Of a stretch of DNA of 64,000 nucleotides, positions 46,330 to 54,838 are shown piece after piece; position 1 is the first letter of the stretch, and every line of letters starts with the position of its first letter. The notes under the pieces were generated by a model. That model saw only the letters and a list, made by a program, of their open reading frames with translations. It had not been told where the DNA came from and did not search any database. Origin of the DNA: JABDQW01 sp942492025 (GTDB lineage Bacteria > Pseudomonadota > Gammaproteobacteria > SZUA-229). Made by a program: the position numbers and the translations under genes. The stretch covers positions 434,001 to 498,000 of the forward strand of contig CALODJ010000010.1 in NCBI GenBank assembly GCA_942492025.1. Reading direction: 5' to 3'.

Positions 46330-46732
46330 AAATCTCTCCAGTTCAGTGACCCAATGGCAAAAAACGTCCCGAAGTCCTTGTTTATAGGATTGTTTTCGGC
46401 CCTAACCGAAAATTCTTTAGGGTCAATTCTGGTGCTGGGTGAAGCCGAGAGTTCGCCCGCGAAAGATGTAAATTTTTGAGATTTTCAGGAGCTTGGAAAA
46501 GCTTGGATAATAATAAAAGTATAGCAGCCAACACTGGCAATGTGACAAAAGGGGCTGGGAAGTATTCCCCCCTGTGGAATGGAAAATGGAATCGCAGAAT
46601 CCTCGTCATGCCTGCGGAGGCAGGCATCCAGCGTCTTAGTCACTGAATTCCAGCTAAAAACATGCTGGAATGGCGTGTATTTTGGGACGGCGATGGGTTG
46701 GGAAGCCAATGAACATGCTCAGTCATTGCGTG
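46330..46732. other. spacer with a REP-like palindrome
   Basis: About 400 bp between the M50 fusion gene and the HlyD-SH3 gene. It contains ATGCCTGC-GGAG-GCAGGCAT at 46608-46627 within CGTCATGCCTGCGGAGGC, a well-known intergenic repeat type. No gene is supported. The spacing suggests that the two genes may have separate promoters. Confidence 0.55.
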
Positions 46733-48889
46733 TCAGATCTGGAGTCTCTGCAACACCAGCTGACGCAGACTGCGTGTCCATTGTCGGCCGATGGGCTCGG
46801 CAGTATGGTTGAAACGCACGTGTACCTTGCCACCAATATAACCCTGCAGCGAGTCGCCGGGCAAAGCAATATCCAGCTGATAGATCTGGTCCACCGCACG
46901 GATCCCGGTTTCGTCACGGGCATCCACCGCGATCGATCCGCCGGCCTGCGAACCCAGGGTAGAACTGGGCAACTGATAACTGACCTGGGGGACCTCACGT
47001 TGAATCCGGGCCGGAAGGGACCTGCTGATATCCGCCGCCAGCCTGACCACGACTGAATCAGTGCGGCGGCGCACCTGATCCAGGGTCTGCTGTGGTACCG
47101 CGACCCGGACGGTTAGATCAGAAAACGCCGCCACGTAACCCAGGAAGCCGCCCTGTTTTACGAAGCGGCCGATCATATTCATACCTAACGGGGCAACGAA
47201 GATTCCGTCGAGCTTGCTCACCACGATCTGGTCATTCAGGCGCTGCTGAATGTCCGCCAATTGTGCGTTCACGCTAGCGATTTCATCGGCCAGTATGGCG
47301 ACCCTGGTGCGATCGACCAACAGCTGAGACGTCTGCTTGGCCTTCAGTTCTGCCAGCTTAGCCTGAGTGACTTTGTGCCGGGCCTGCAATAAAGGATCAT
47401 CGATTTGAAACAGAGGCGTGTCCTGTTGTACCTTGCTGCCATCGGCTTGCAGGACTTGCACGATAAAGCCCTCTGTGTTCGTGCGTACCATGGTTTCCTC
47501 AGGCAAACGCAGGATTCCCTCAGCGTTGGTCCATGACGGGACGGGCAGAACAAAGAGCACGACAAAAAGCACCAACACAGCGGTAGACGTGATTGACAAG
47601 GCGCGTCGACGCCGTCCCGCCAGTTCGTGGCTGGTGAAGAGAAAAACCAGACGACGGTACAACGGATACAGGATTTGCATGATCACCGCCCACACGGCCA
47701 GGATCATGCCGATCACAAAGAACTTGCCGGCGACAAACAGTGCAATCGTCAAGGCAATGAACAAACGGTAAATGAAAGCGCTGATTCCATACAGTACAAA
47801 CCAGGGCCTTTCTCCGGCTGCTCCGACCGGCGAACGCGGCTCTGGAACGCCATATACGTAGCGTTTCATCAGATAACCGAGATATTGATTGGAGCGGGTG
47901 GCCAGATTGGGAATCTCCAGCCAGTCCGATAGCACATAGTAACCATCGAAACGCAATAATGGGTTGCCATTAAAGAGCAACGTGGAGATGCCGCCGATCA
48001 ACATCACGTTAAACGTGATATCACGTATCAGGCCGGGCTCTACCTTCAACCAGATCAGCATACTCAATGCGGCCAGCAACAGTTCGACCATGATCCCGGC
48101 CGCACCGACCACGATACGACGCCATTTGTTGACAAAAGCGCTGGCGGACGAGGCATCAACGTAGGGTATCGGCATGAACACCAGTAACATGATGCCGATC
48201 TCGTGTACCTCACCGCCCCATAGCTTGACCGCCAAACCATGGCCCAGTTCATGCAGCACTTTGATCAGCGGATACAACAGAACCAGAAGCACGATATTCT
48301 GCGGATCCAGCGCTCTGCTGGACCAGTGTTCGCGCAACTCCGGCCAATGGCTCGAGGCGGCCACCGCAGCAAAGCTGCACAGCAGACACCATAGAATAAA
48401 ACCCGTACGGGTATACACGCGACTGAACAACGGCTGCAGTCGGGCTAACCAGTCGTGTGGATCAGCCAGCGGAAAACGCATCGCGAGAGGTTGCATGACC
48501 CGCTGCAACCAGGGATTGCGCATTTGCTTGCGCCGGCGCTCGGCAAGCTCCCTGGTATCCAGGGGCTGATCATACTGCAACAGATCAGAGGCATTCAGTT
48601 GCGCCAGCAGTTGGATGATTTCCTGTTGTGACGGCGCCGAGCGGGTCTGTTCGGCGCACAAGGCATCGAATATGGTCTGGATACTGTGCCGGCCATCCAG
48701 CTGTTGAATAAAATGGTAGGCCCGGTTGCTGAAGCGGTAAAAGCGCGCCGAGGCTCGGTCTTGCAGGACAAACCAGGGCTGGCCGCGATACTGATGGCAA
48801 TAGATGTTGGCCTGGCTGCGCAGCCGGGGCCTGGCCTGGGCTATGCGATCCCAGGCTTCCGTTGCCGCAGTCGTGGACAGATCAGTCAT
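46733..48889 (-). CDS. PqqD-like / M50 intramembrane protease / HlyD fusion protein
   Basis: The 718-residue protein joins three modules. Residues about 20-105 resemble a PqqD-type winged helix (FVLQDRASARFYRFSNRAYHFIQQLDGRHSI), a fold that in other systems binds leader peptides. Residues about 160-460 form a polytopic M50 (site-2 type) protease with HELGH at 213-217 and the second motif NPLLRFDGYY at 309-318 (metal-binding Asp). After a transmembrane helix (about 440-460), residues 470-718 form an HlyD-like adaptor with lipoyl halves (TNTEGFIVQVLQADGSKVQQDTPLFQIDDP). ATG 48889 lies 4 bp after the GAF-HlyD stop; a longer start at 48934 would overlap it. I infer recognition, cleavage or export of the LEPR-XLL protein; this is unproven. 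Confidence 0.85.
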   Translation of the reverse strand: MTDLSTTAATEAWDRIAQARPRLRSQANIYCHQYRGQPWFVLQDRASARFYRFSNRAYHFIQQLDGRHSIQTIFDALCAEQTRSAPSQQEIIQLLAQLNASDLLQYDQPLDTRELAERRRKQMRNPWLQRVMQPLAMRFPLADPHDWLARLQPLFSRVYTRTGFILWCLLCSFAAVAASSHWPELREHWSSRALDPQNIVLLVLLYPLIKVLHELGHGLAVKLWGGEVHEIGIMLLVFMPIPYVDASSASAFVNKWRRIVVGAAGIMVELLLAALSMLIWLKVEPGLIRDITFNVMLIGGISTLLFNGNPLLRFDGYYVLSDWLEIPNLATRSNQYLGYLMKRYVYGVPEPRSPVGAAGERPWFVLYGISAFIYRLFIALTIALFVAGKFFVIGMILAVWAVIMQILYPLYRRLVFLFTSHELAGRRRRALSITSTAVLVLFVVLFVLPVPSWTNAEGILRLPEETMVRTNTEGFIVQVLQADGSKVQQDTPLFQIDDPLLQARHKVTQAKLAELKAKQTSQLLVDRTRVAILADEIASVNAQLADIQQRLNDQIVVSKLDGIFVAPLGMNMIGRFVKQGGFLGYVAAFSDLTVRVAVPQQTLDQVRRRTDSVVVRLAADISRSLPARIQREVPQVSYQLPSSTLGSQAGGSIAVDARDETGIRAVDQIYQLDIALPGDSLQGYIGGKVHVRFNHTAEPIGRQWTRSLRQLVLQRLQI

Positions 48890-48893
48890 CGGT

Positions 48894-50660
48894 TCAGGGC
48901 AACCACTTCCACAACTGTAACCGCGTCCAGGCATTGAGGCGGCGGCTCCAGATCCAGAGCCGGCTGCGATCGCCGATCACGACCTTGCCGATGCCCTGCA
49001 AACCAGGTCGCAGTGCGTCTTTCAACTCCGTATCGGTAATGCGGGCCTCGACTCGGAACGCGCTGCTGCCTTCGATCAGATAGATGGAGGCTATCTTCTC
49101 GACCTCCAGAGGAAACTGCTTGCCCGGTAATGCCGACAGGGTCATCTTTCCTGTCTGTCCGACTGCCAGGTAGGCAATGTCTTTCTCATCCACGTTCAGA
49201 ATAATCCGGTATTCGTCCAACGGCGCGACTTCGAACAACACCTGCCCGCGTTCCACGGGTGTGCCCAGCGCCTGACTCAGGTCACCCGCGATGATGACAC
49301 CTTTAAAGGGCGCCAGTAAGCGGGTACGGGCGAGCTGCTCGTCCAGCAAAGCCAGTTGCGCCGCGGCCTGGGCGGCCTGGGTTTTGGCGATGCGGGTCTC
49401 AGCGTGTTCCAGGCCGGCCAGGGCTTTGTCGTATTGCTTGCGGTATTCCTGATGCTGGCTGTGCCACTTTTGCCGTTCCAGTTTCAGATCTCTGGCATCC
49501 AGCTCTGCCAGTACATCACCCTCGTTTACCGCTGTACCTGCACGGGCGTGTTCCGCGATGATATAGCTATCGAACGGCGCCACCAACGCACGCTGTACCT
49601 TGCCCTCCAGTATCGCAGGGGCGGTAACCCGGAATTCCCCCGGCAGTAGACCAAACAGCAGCAATCCCGCCAGGACACCAGCGGCGAGCTTCCAGCGGAA
49701 TCCCCGCGGGCCCATCAGTCTGCGCAAGGGTGCATCGATAAGATCATCTTTGATCTTGCTGACCAGCGGCTGGCCCTCGCGTCGCTTGAGAGCCAGTACC
49801 GCGCCCAGCATCGGGGCAATCTGTTCGCAGATCGCCAACTGTGCTGGCGAAAAAGCGTTGTCTTGATCACATTCGAAGGTGATGCCGCCGATTACGGAAC
49901 CGTGGTTAACCAAGGGGACAGTACAGATGTAATTGCCAACCTCGTGTTGCGAGAGTTGCGCATGAGCCGTGACGGAACGGGTATCGTGCGGCGACGAGGG
50001 ATTATAAGTGATTGTCTTACCAGTGGTAACGGCCTCATCCATAGCGGCCTCGATTTGACGAGCCAGACTGGTGCGAGCATCGAACTGTGCGATGCCCGAC
50101 ATGGCGTGGAGCCGAAGCATCAAATGATGCTGCAAACCAATGCTCACCCGTTCACACCGCAGCTGCTGTGCCAGCACGGTCGCGGCAGTGGTGGCAGCCT
50201 CATCGCTGTCTGTGCCTGCCAGCGCAGCGGCCAGAACCTCATATACCAGCGGTGATTCGGCTGGAACGGTTTGTACGTCTTTGGCCAATATCAACTCGAG
50301 CCAGGCCGCTCCCCATTGCAGTACATGACTGACGGCGGCCTGCTGCGCGACCGTTGCGGTTGCCTTGATCGCTACGACACCGTAGGGAGAGCCCTTGACC
50401 GTGAGAGGATGGGCCACAACCAGGATTTGCTCGGCATCCGCATTAACACCTGCCTTGGGGCTGATGACAGGCGCCTGGCGGGACATGGCCAGGCTGGCCG
50501 CGGTCATCAGATCATCACTGGCCGGCAGCTGTTCGGGCCAGGTCGCGGTGGTCTGGACTGGTTGATCACCGCTGACACCAATGGCCGTCATGGCCTCGAT
50601 AACACCGGGGATCATTCGGCATTGCAGGGCTAGCCAGGACTGCGCGATTGGCTTGGACAT
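48894..50660 (-). CDS. membrane-anchored HlyD-like adaptor with N-terminal GAF region
   Basis: The 588-residue product has a cytoplasmic N-terminal part with one or two GAF-like folds (about 70-300, for example CERVSIGLQ and VPLVNHGSVIGGITFECDQD), one transmembrane helix (about 327-345, FRWKLAAGVLAGLLLFGLLPG), and a periplasmic HlyD region: lipoyl half VAPFDSYIIAEHARAGTAVNEGDVLAELDARD, coiled coil (about 395-450), second half LAPFKGVIIAGDLSQALGTPV, and beta-barrel. It is the first gene of the minus-strand cluster. The GAF part could sense a small molecule and gate the adaptor. Fusion of a GAF domain to an adaptor is unusual. Confidence 0.85.
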   Translation of the reverse strand: MSKPIAQSWLALQCRMIPGVIEAMTAIGVSGDQPVQTTATWPEQLPASDDLMTAASLAMSRQAPVISPKAGVNADAEQILVVAHPLTVKGSPYGVVAIKATATVAQQAAVSHVLQWGAAWLELILAKDVQTVPAESPLVYEVLAAALAGTDSDEAATTAATVLAQQLRCERVSIGLQHHLMLRLHAMSGIAQFDARTSLARQIEAAMDEAVTTGKTITYNPSSPHDTRSVTAHAQLSQHEVGNYICTVPLVNHGSVIGGITFECDQDNAFSPAQLAICEQIAPMLGAVLALKRREGQPLVSKIKDDLIDAPLRRLMGPRGFRWKLAAGVLAGLLLFGLLPGEFRVTAPAILEGKVQRALVAPFDSYIIAEHARAGTAVNEGDVLAELDARDLKLERQKWHSQHQEYRKQYDKALAGLEHAETRIAKTQAAQAAAQLALLDEQLARTRLLAPFKGVIIAGDLSQALGTPVERGQVLFEVAPLDEYRIILNVDEKDIAYLAVGQTGKMTLSALPGKQFPLEVEKIASIYLIEGSSAFRVEARITDTELKDALRPGLQGIGKVVIGDRSRLWIWSRRLNAWTRLQLWKWLP

Positions 50661-51055
50661 AATTAAACGTTTACCGATTTGTCGATGTCAACATGGGGAG
50701 CCGGTTTCGACAACTATCCATGCAGTTAAGAATGGGGCTCTTGGTGCCCATTCACTCGAGAATTAGTGCCGGAGGGATTATTCTTTTCCCTCTGAAAATA
50801 ATAATAGGTGTCGGAGGGAGTATTTTCAGGGAATAGTCTCCATTTGTGGCAGTTCGAATCTCATCGACTTCGCGGGGTCCACTTCTCTACCCGGAATTCC
50901 AAAATTGCACCTTGAGGTATCCATCCTTGATGGGAGTCGTTAGTTCGGATTAGGATGGGGTGTTTATATCTTCTATACCCTCGTTTGTATCATGGGTAGA
51001 TTATTGCTCCCGCTAGTGTATTGGAGTGGGGGGAATCACCAAACTTAGGTTATTA
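50661..51055. other. divergent intergenic region
   Basis: This spacer separates the minus-strand export cluster (starting at 50660) from the plus-strand thioredoxin-like gene and must hold promoters for both. Two similar stretches, GTGCCGGAGGGATTATTC near 50767 and GTCGGAGGGAGTATTTTC near 50812, form an imperfect direct repeat of about 45-bp spacing. No gene is supported. Confidence 0.45.
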
Positions 51056-51583
51056 ATGAGAATACTTTATTCGATTTTTCTAATAGTAATAGGTCTTGCT
51101 GGCTATGCCAGCGATGGCACTGGCGCTGAGCCTGCCTACAAATATGAGGTTGAGGAAGCACCGCCGGATGGAAAATCGATACAGCATTTGGAAAGTTTTC
51201 AGCAAGTTGCCGCAACGGCCAGAATGCGCCGTGTGCCGATACTGATATTATTCTGCTCGTTTTGGTGTCAACACTGTGATGCAATGGAGCAGCAAGTGTT
51301 GAAGCCGATGATGCTGAATGACAAATACCGGGAGCGGATTCTGCTGAAAAAACTGGAGGTTGACGGCGACTCGACGATTACCGGCTTTGACGGCAGGCAG
51401 TATAGCAGCGATGAGATCAGCAAAATGTACAACGTCGACTTCTACCCGACATTGGTATTTTTTGATGCGAATGGCCGTGAGGTCAGCCAGCGCATTGTCG
51501 GTATGCCTTTAGGCGAATACGTTGTCGACGATCTCGGCAGCGCGATAGACAAGGCTGTGCAGGCATTGGCTGACGTGCTGTGA
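51056..51583 (+). CDS. periplasmic thioredoxin-fold protein (SoxW-like)
   Basis: The 175-residue precursor begins with a signal peptide (MRILYSIFLIVIGLAGYASDG) and has a thioredoxin fold with the active site FWCQHCDAME (C-x-x-C) and the cis-proline segment VDFYPTLVFFD. It is probably a periplasmic thiol-disulfide protein of the SoxW/DsbD-gamma-like group, which reduce or repair exported proteins. ATG 51056 is chosen because it starts the signal peptide directly; the GTG at 51026 would add ten polar residues. No sox genes or cytochrome genes are nearby. The substrate is unknown. Confidence 0.78.
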   Translation: MRILYSIFLIVIGLAGYASDGTGAEPAYKYEVEEAPPDGKSIQHLESFQQVAATARMRRVPILILFCSFWCQHCDAMEQQVLKPMMLNDKYRERILLKKLEVDGDSTITGFDGRQYSSDEISKMYNVDFYPTLVFFDANGREVSQRIVGMPLGEYVVDDLGSAIDKAVQALADVL

Positions 51584-51702
51584 TTATTTATTTAACAGCA
51601 GAAACGCCAAAGGCGCAGATAAGAATACGTGCATATTTTGTTCAAGGCCAGTGCCAAACTGCTACAAAAAGTATCATTCTCTGCGCTACTTTGCGGGCTC
51701 CG

Positions 51703-51745
51703 TCCTGCGCCTGTTCCCCTGATCCTGGTGAGAAATGGGGGCTAG
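51703..51745 (+). repeat. 43-bp repeat shared with the MITE-like element
   Basis: Matches 54781-54823 with three differences, including the CCTGGTGAGAAATG terminal-repeat core. Only one end of the element is present here. Confidence 0.78.
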
Positions 51746-51849
51746 TAATAACGCTATCCACCGAAATATACGCACATCGGGGCCATTAAAAAGGAGATAT
51801 TATTTTAGAAAAAGGACATTCGGAGCAGTCCAGGCAGAGTGGACAGGAC

Positions 51850-51935
51850 GGGGAGGGTGATAGTTCTCATGCCGTGACCGAACGACAGCTATGTCAACGG
51901 CGTGAATAGGTACGATGTTTTTGGTAGCCACAGGC
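51850..51935 (-). repeat. solo IS end fragment (copy C)
   Basis: Similar to 26460-26554 and 29778-29870. On the minus strand it reads the first transposase codons (MRTITLPVLSTL) and the upstream end to GGTAGCCACAGG. The transposase body is missing. Confidence 0.7.
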
Positions 51936-52122
51936 ACTCCTCCGATAGACTTTTGTCTCTGTTTATAAGGGTCCGGTAAATTGGGGGAGATTCAGTCCGT
52001 CCCGCAATCCATTACGGTTTTCTTAAACGGGCCAAGGTTGGACCGCGGTTTTGGATAATTTATATACTATGACTTGCTGGCCTGGCTGGCGTAGGGGCCA
52101 ATGTCTACGACATGGATAGAGC

Positions 52123-52602
52123 ATGCTGATTCTGAAATTACTGATCCTGGTCACAGTTGCAAACGGTACGCCGGTGATTATCAAAAAACTGTTAGGGCAG
52201 CATTTAGAGCTTGCCCTCGATGGCGGCTTGAATTTTTTTGATGGTCGAAGATTGTTTGGCCCTTCAAAGACCGTACGTGGTGTGGTATCCGCTATACTGG
52301 CAACAACCCTTTGCGCCATGCTGATGGAACTTGAGTGGTATATTGGCACTGTGATCGGGAGTGCCTCGATAGCGGGTGATCTCTTTTCCAGTTTTATCAA
52401 ACGCCGGTTGAATATGCCGCCAAGCAGCATGGCGTTGGGACTCGATCAGGTACCGGAATCGCTGTTGCCATTAGTGGTGGTCCAATCCCTTTTGCCGCTC
52501 ACCGTGATGGATATTGCGGCAGTGGTTGTCATTTTTTCGATCGGTCAGCTTGTGTTATCTCGTATTCTTTACAAGTTAAACATCCGCGATCGACCCTATT
52601 AA
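52123..52602 (+). CDS. CDP-archaeol synthase-like membrane protein (CarS/DUF46 family)
   Basis: The 159-residue protein has four or five hydrophobic segments and the family motifs NGTPVIIKKLLG near the start, the central GGLNFFDGRRLFGPSKTVRG (residues about 31-50, with the D-G-R and GPSKTVRG phosphate-binding pattern), and GDLFSSFIKRRLN. In archaea CarS activates archaeol with CTP; bacterial members of this family are cytidylyltransferase-like integral membrane proteins whose lipid or isoprenoid substrate is usually unknown. The length is normal. It is followed, convergently, by a metallophosphoesterase gene. Confidence 0.82.
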   Translation: MLILKLLILVTVANGTPVIIKKLLGQHLELALDGGLNFFDGRRLFGPSKTVRGVVSAILATTLCAMLMELEWYIGTVIGSASIAGDLFSSFIKRRLNMPPSSMALGLDQVPESLLPLVVVQSLLPLTVMDIAAVVVIFSIGQLVLSRILYKLNIRDRPY

Positions 52603-52667
52603 TAACCACACTACCACAATCGTATTCGTCCGCATTCATGCAATATCCGGGTTAAACACAAATCGCA

Positions 52668-53672
52668 TCAGCTGCATTTCAGATGATGCAGGGTGATTTC
52701 CGGCAGACAGTTGAACCGTACAGTGACGACAGACGAGCCGACACCCGCCGAGGTATAGCCAATGAGATTATGATATTGCCAGGGACCTGAGCCCATATAG
52801 CGGGGCAGCTTGGCATCAAGGGTAATGGGGATTTGACCAGGCAGGCAGATCTGACCACCGTGGGTATGCCCCGCCAGTAATACATTGAAGTCGGCATGCG
52901 CAGCCTGGCGATAGATTTCAGGTGTGTGTGACAGCAGGATGGATATTTCGTCGTGGGGTATCCCGGACGTTGCTTTTTCGATATTGTCCATCCGATAATA
53001 ATGCGCGTCATCGATCCCGACCAGGTGGATACAGGTGTTGTCCCGCTCGATGGTGACGGACTCATTGAGTAACATGGTAATGCCCATGTCTTCAAAACTC
53101 GGCACCAGACGTATGGTATCGTGGTTGCCCAGGACAGCATAGATATTATCTTTGATATGCGATCGCACAGAGGCCATACCCTCAATGGTCTTCTCGATAG
53201 GACCATAGGTCTTGCCGCGATAGTCACCGGTTAGCACACAAAGGTCATAGTCGAGGTCGAACAAGATCTCGACCAGCCGGTGCATGGCACCGTGATTGAT
53301 ATCAACATGCATGTCGCTGATATGCAAGATGGTGTAGCCGTCAAAGGCCAGAGGCAGTCCGGCCAGTTTAATATCATTATGCTGGATTTTGATGCGCATG
53401 GTGTTCTTACAGCCGCGCCAGTAAAGCCCCGATAATCTCAGGCTATTGCGAATAACGGAATGTATCGAGTACCAGTTCTCGATATGAAAGAAATTGAGTC
53501 CACCGCCGAAAATGCGTTGTTCGTTTTCATTTTCAATCCCCAGACGAAGACGTGCATGCATGCGGCCAAGTCGTTTTTCAAGCTTTTCTAGTATCACCTG
53601 TTCATGGGTATTGATGGTTGAATCAGTCACAATTTTGAGATTAATGATAAAGAGTGCGTAATCATAACCCAC
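52668..53672 (-). CDS. calcineurin-like metallophosphoesterase
   Basis: The 334-residue product has all metallophosphoesterase motifs: ISDMHVD (D-x-H), LTGDYRG (GD), VLGNHDT (GNHD), LLSHTPE (H), and LLAGHTHGGQ (GH-x-H). The N-terminal ~110 residues are an extra region with a conserved-looking GGGLNFFHIENWYS. Relatives act on phospholipid-like or nucleotide-like phosphodiesters at the membrane. GTG 53672 gives the longest frame; later starts are possible because the first residues are not typical. It is convergent with the CarS-like gene 66 bp away, so a lipid-phosphate role is a tentative guess. Confidence 0.82.
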   Translation of the reverse strand: MGYDYALFIINLKIVTDSTINTHEQVILEKLEKRLGRMHARLRLGIENENEQRIFGGGLNFFHIENWYSIHSVIRNSLRLSGLYWRGCKNTMRIKIQHNDIKLAGLPLAFDGYTILHISDMHVDINHGAMHRLVEILFDLDYDLCVLTGDYRGKTYGPIEKTIEGMASVRSHIKDNIYAVLGNHDTIRLVPSFEDMGITMLLNESVTIERDNTCIHLVGIDDAHYYRMDNIEKATSGIPHDEISILLSHTPEIYRQAAHADFNVLLAGHTHGGQICLPGQIPITLDAKLPRYMGSGPWQYHNLIGYTSAGVGSSVVTVRFNCLPEITLHHLKCS

Positions 53673-54156
53673 GTGTCAGTAAAAAATGAGTCATCATCGC
53701 CGCAAATGGCACACCGAAGTAAATCTGCAGCGTTGCCGATTACCGCGTTGGAGGCGAGGGGACTCAATTCTACAGTTAGCGTCAATATTTGTGGTACTGT
53801 CACGTTATTGAATGGAAGGTCCTTGACCTGATCTGTTCAGATACCCGTTTGCCCTCAGGCTGATAGAAAACCGCACGTAACTTCACTCCAGATATCAAGG
53901 GCCTTCTCGCGGAACATTCGATAGCATCGGTTTACATCGTAGATACAAAACACAAGACCGATTGGACTGCGCGAATAATTCCTGCTATCAAGAAAGCATA
54001 GTACCTATTTCGCACTTTTGATCGAAACGAACTTCCGCGATTTCTGCACAGGGCATTGACCTTGTAAGTTCACATGAAGAACTCTGGACTTGATCAGGCC
54101 TCACAGTAACTGAGTCTCAAAATGATCTGCCAGCGAAAGCAAGTGCAACAGGGGAG

Positions 54157-54232
54157 GTAGGGTGCGCCGTGCGCACCACTCGGCGACGATCAGGCTTGTT
54201 GTGCTGATTTCGTTGTGCATGGCGAACGCTAC
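54157..54232. repeat. palindromic GGGTGCGCC repeat (copy 2, decayed right arm)
   Basis: The left arm GTAGGGTGCGCCGTGCGCACC is identical to the 54649 copy, while the right arm (GTTGTGCATGGCGAACGCTAC) has several substitutions. Confidence 0.7.
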
Positions 54233-54507
54233 AATGGTTACGCTTTTGTTCATCAACGAAGTACAACACATACTATAGCGAGTGAAACGAAGCAAACTTC
54301 TGAATTTGGTTTTTTCGTCGAGAATAACTGAACGCTATTGAACAGAGATTGCCGCGTCGCTATCGCGACTTGCCAAGACGCGGTAATGATGGTTTGTGTA
54401 TGCACGTGGATTAACCGCTACCGATGAGTTCCGTGATGCTCATACGCGTCGTTCTACAAATCCAGGCCGAGCTGATCCAGCCGACAGATATGAAAAATGC
54501 GAGCGCC

Positions 54508-54824
54508 GCTAGCCCGCATTTCTCACCAGGCGGCGTGGAATACTGGTAAGGCATTGGTTTTTTGGAGTGAAGCTCGGATGATCAAAAATACAGTGTGTTA
54601 TTCAAGCATGCCTATCACGGTTCAGGCTAGTCTTGGTTTGCATGAGATCGTAGGGTGCGCCGTGCGCACCGTGAATCTTCAGTGTGCTGGGCTGTTTCGG
54701 TGCGCACGGCGCACCCTACGGCCGCTTCGCCCAAGCTATTGCTACGCTTTTCGCTCCAGAGCGGCGCTTACGAACACGAATCCTGCGCCTGCTCCCGTGA
54801 TCCTGGTGAGAAATGCGGGCTAGC
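54508..54824. mobile_element. MITE-like element with 23-bp terminal inverted repeats
   Basis: GCTAGCCCGCATTTCTCACC plus AGG at 54508-54530 is the exact reverse complement of 54802-54824. The 317-bp interval encodes no protein and contains a perfect 22-bp hairpin (arms 54649-54670 and 54699-54720). The right ~43 bp recur at 51703-51745. It is small, non-coding and bounded by inverted repeats, as in miniature inverted-repeat elements; I see no clear target duplication. Confidence 0.65.
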
Positions 54825-54838
54825 CTGTTAGCTAACGG

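Larger units (their letters stand above)
51584..52122. other. repeat-rich spacer
   Basis: It contains a 43-bp repeat (51703-51745) shared with the end of the MITE-like element at 54781-54823, a 24-bp match to the end of the NTase gene (51754-51777 versus 25259-25282), and a solo IS end (51850-51935). No gene is supported. Confidence 0.6.
53673..54838. other. 1.2-kb gene-less spacer with palindromic and MITE-like repeats
   Basis: No gene is supported. Features are a decayed GGGTGCGCC palindrome at 54157-54232 and the 317-bp element at 54508-54824. The first 450 bp have no recognisable structure. Confidence 0.55.
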
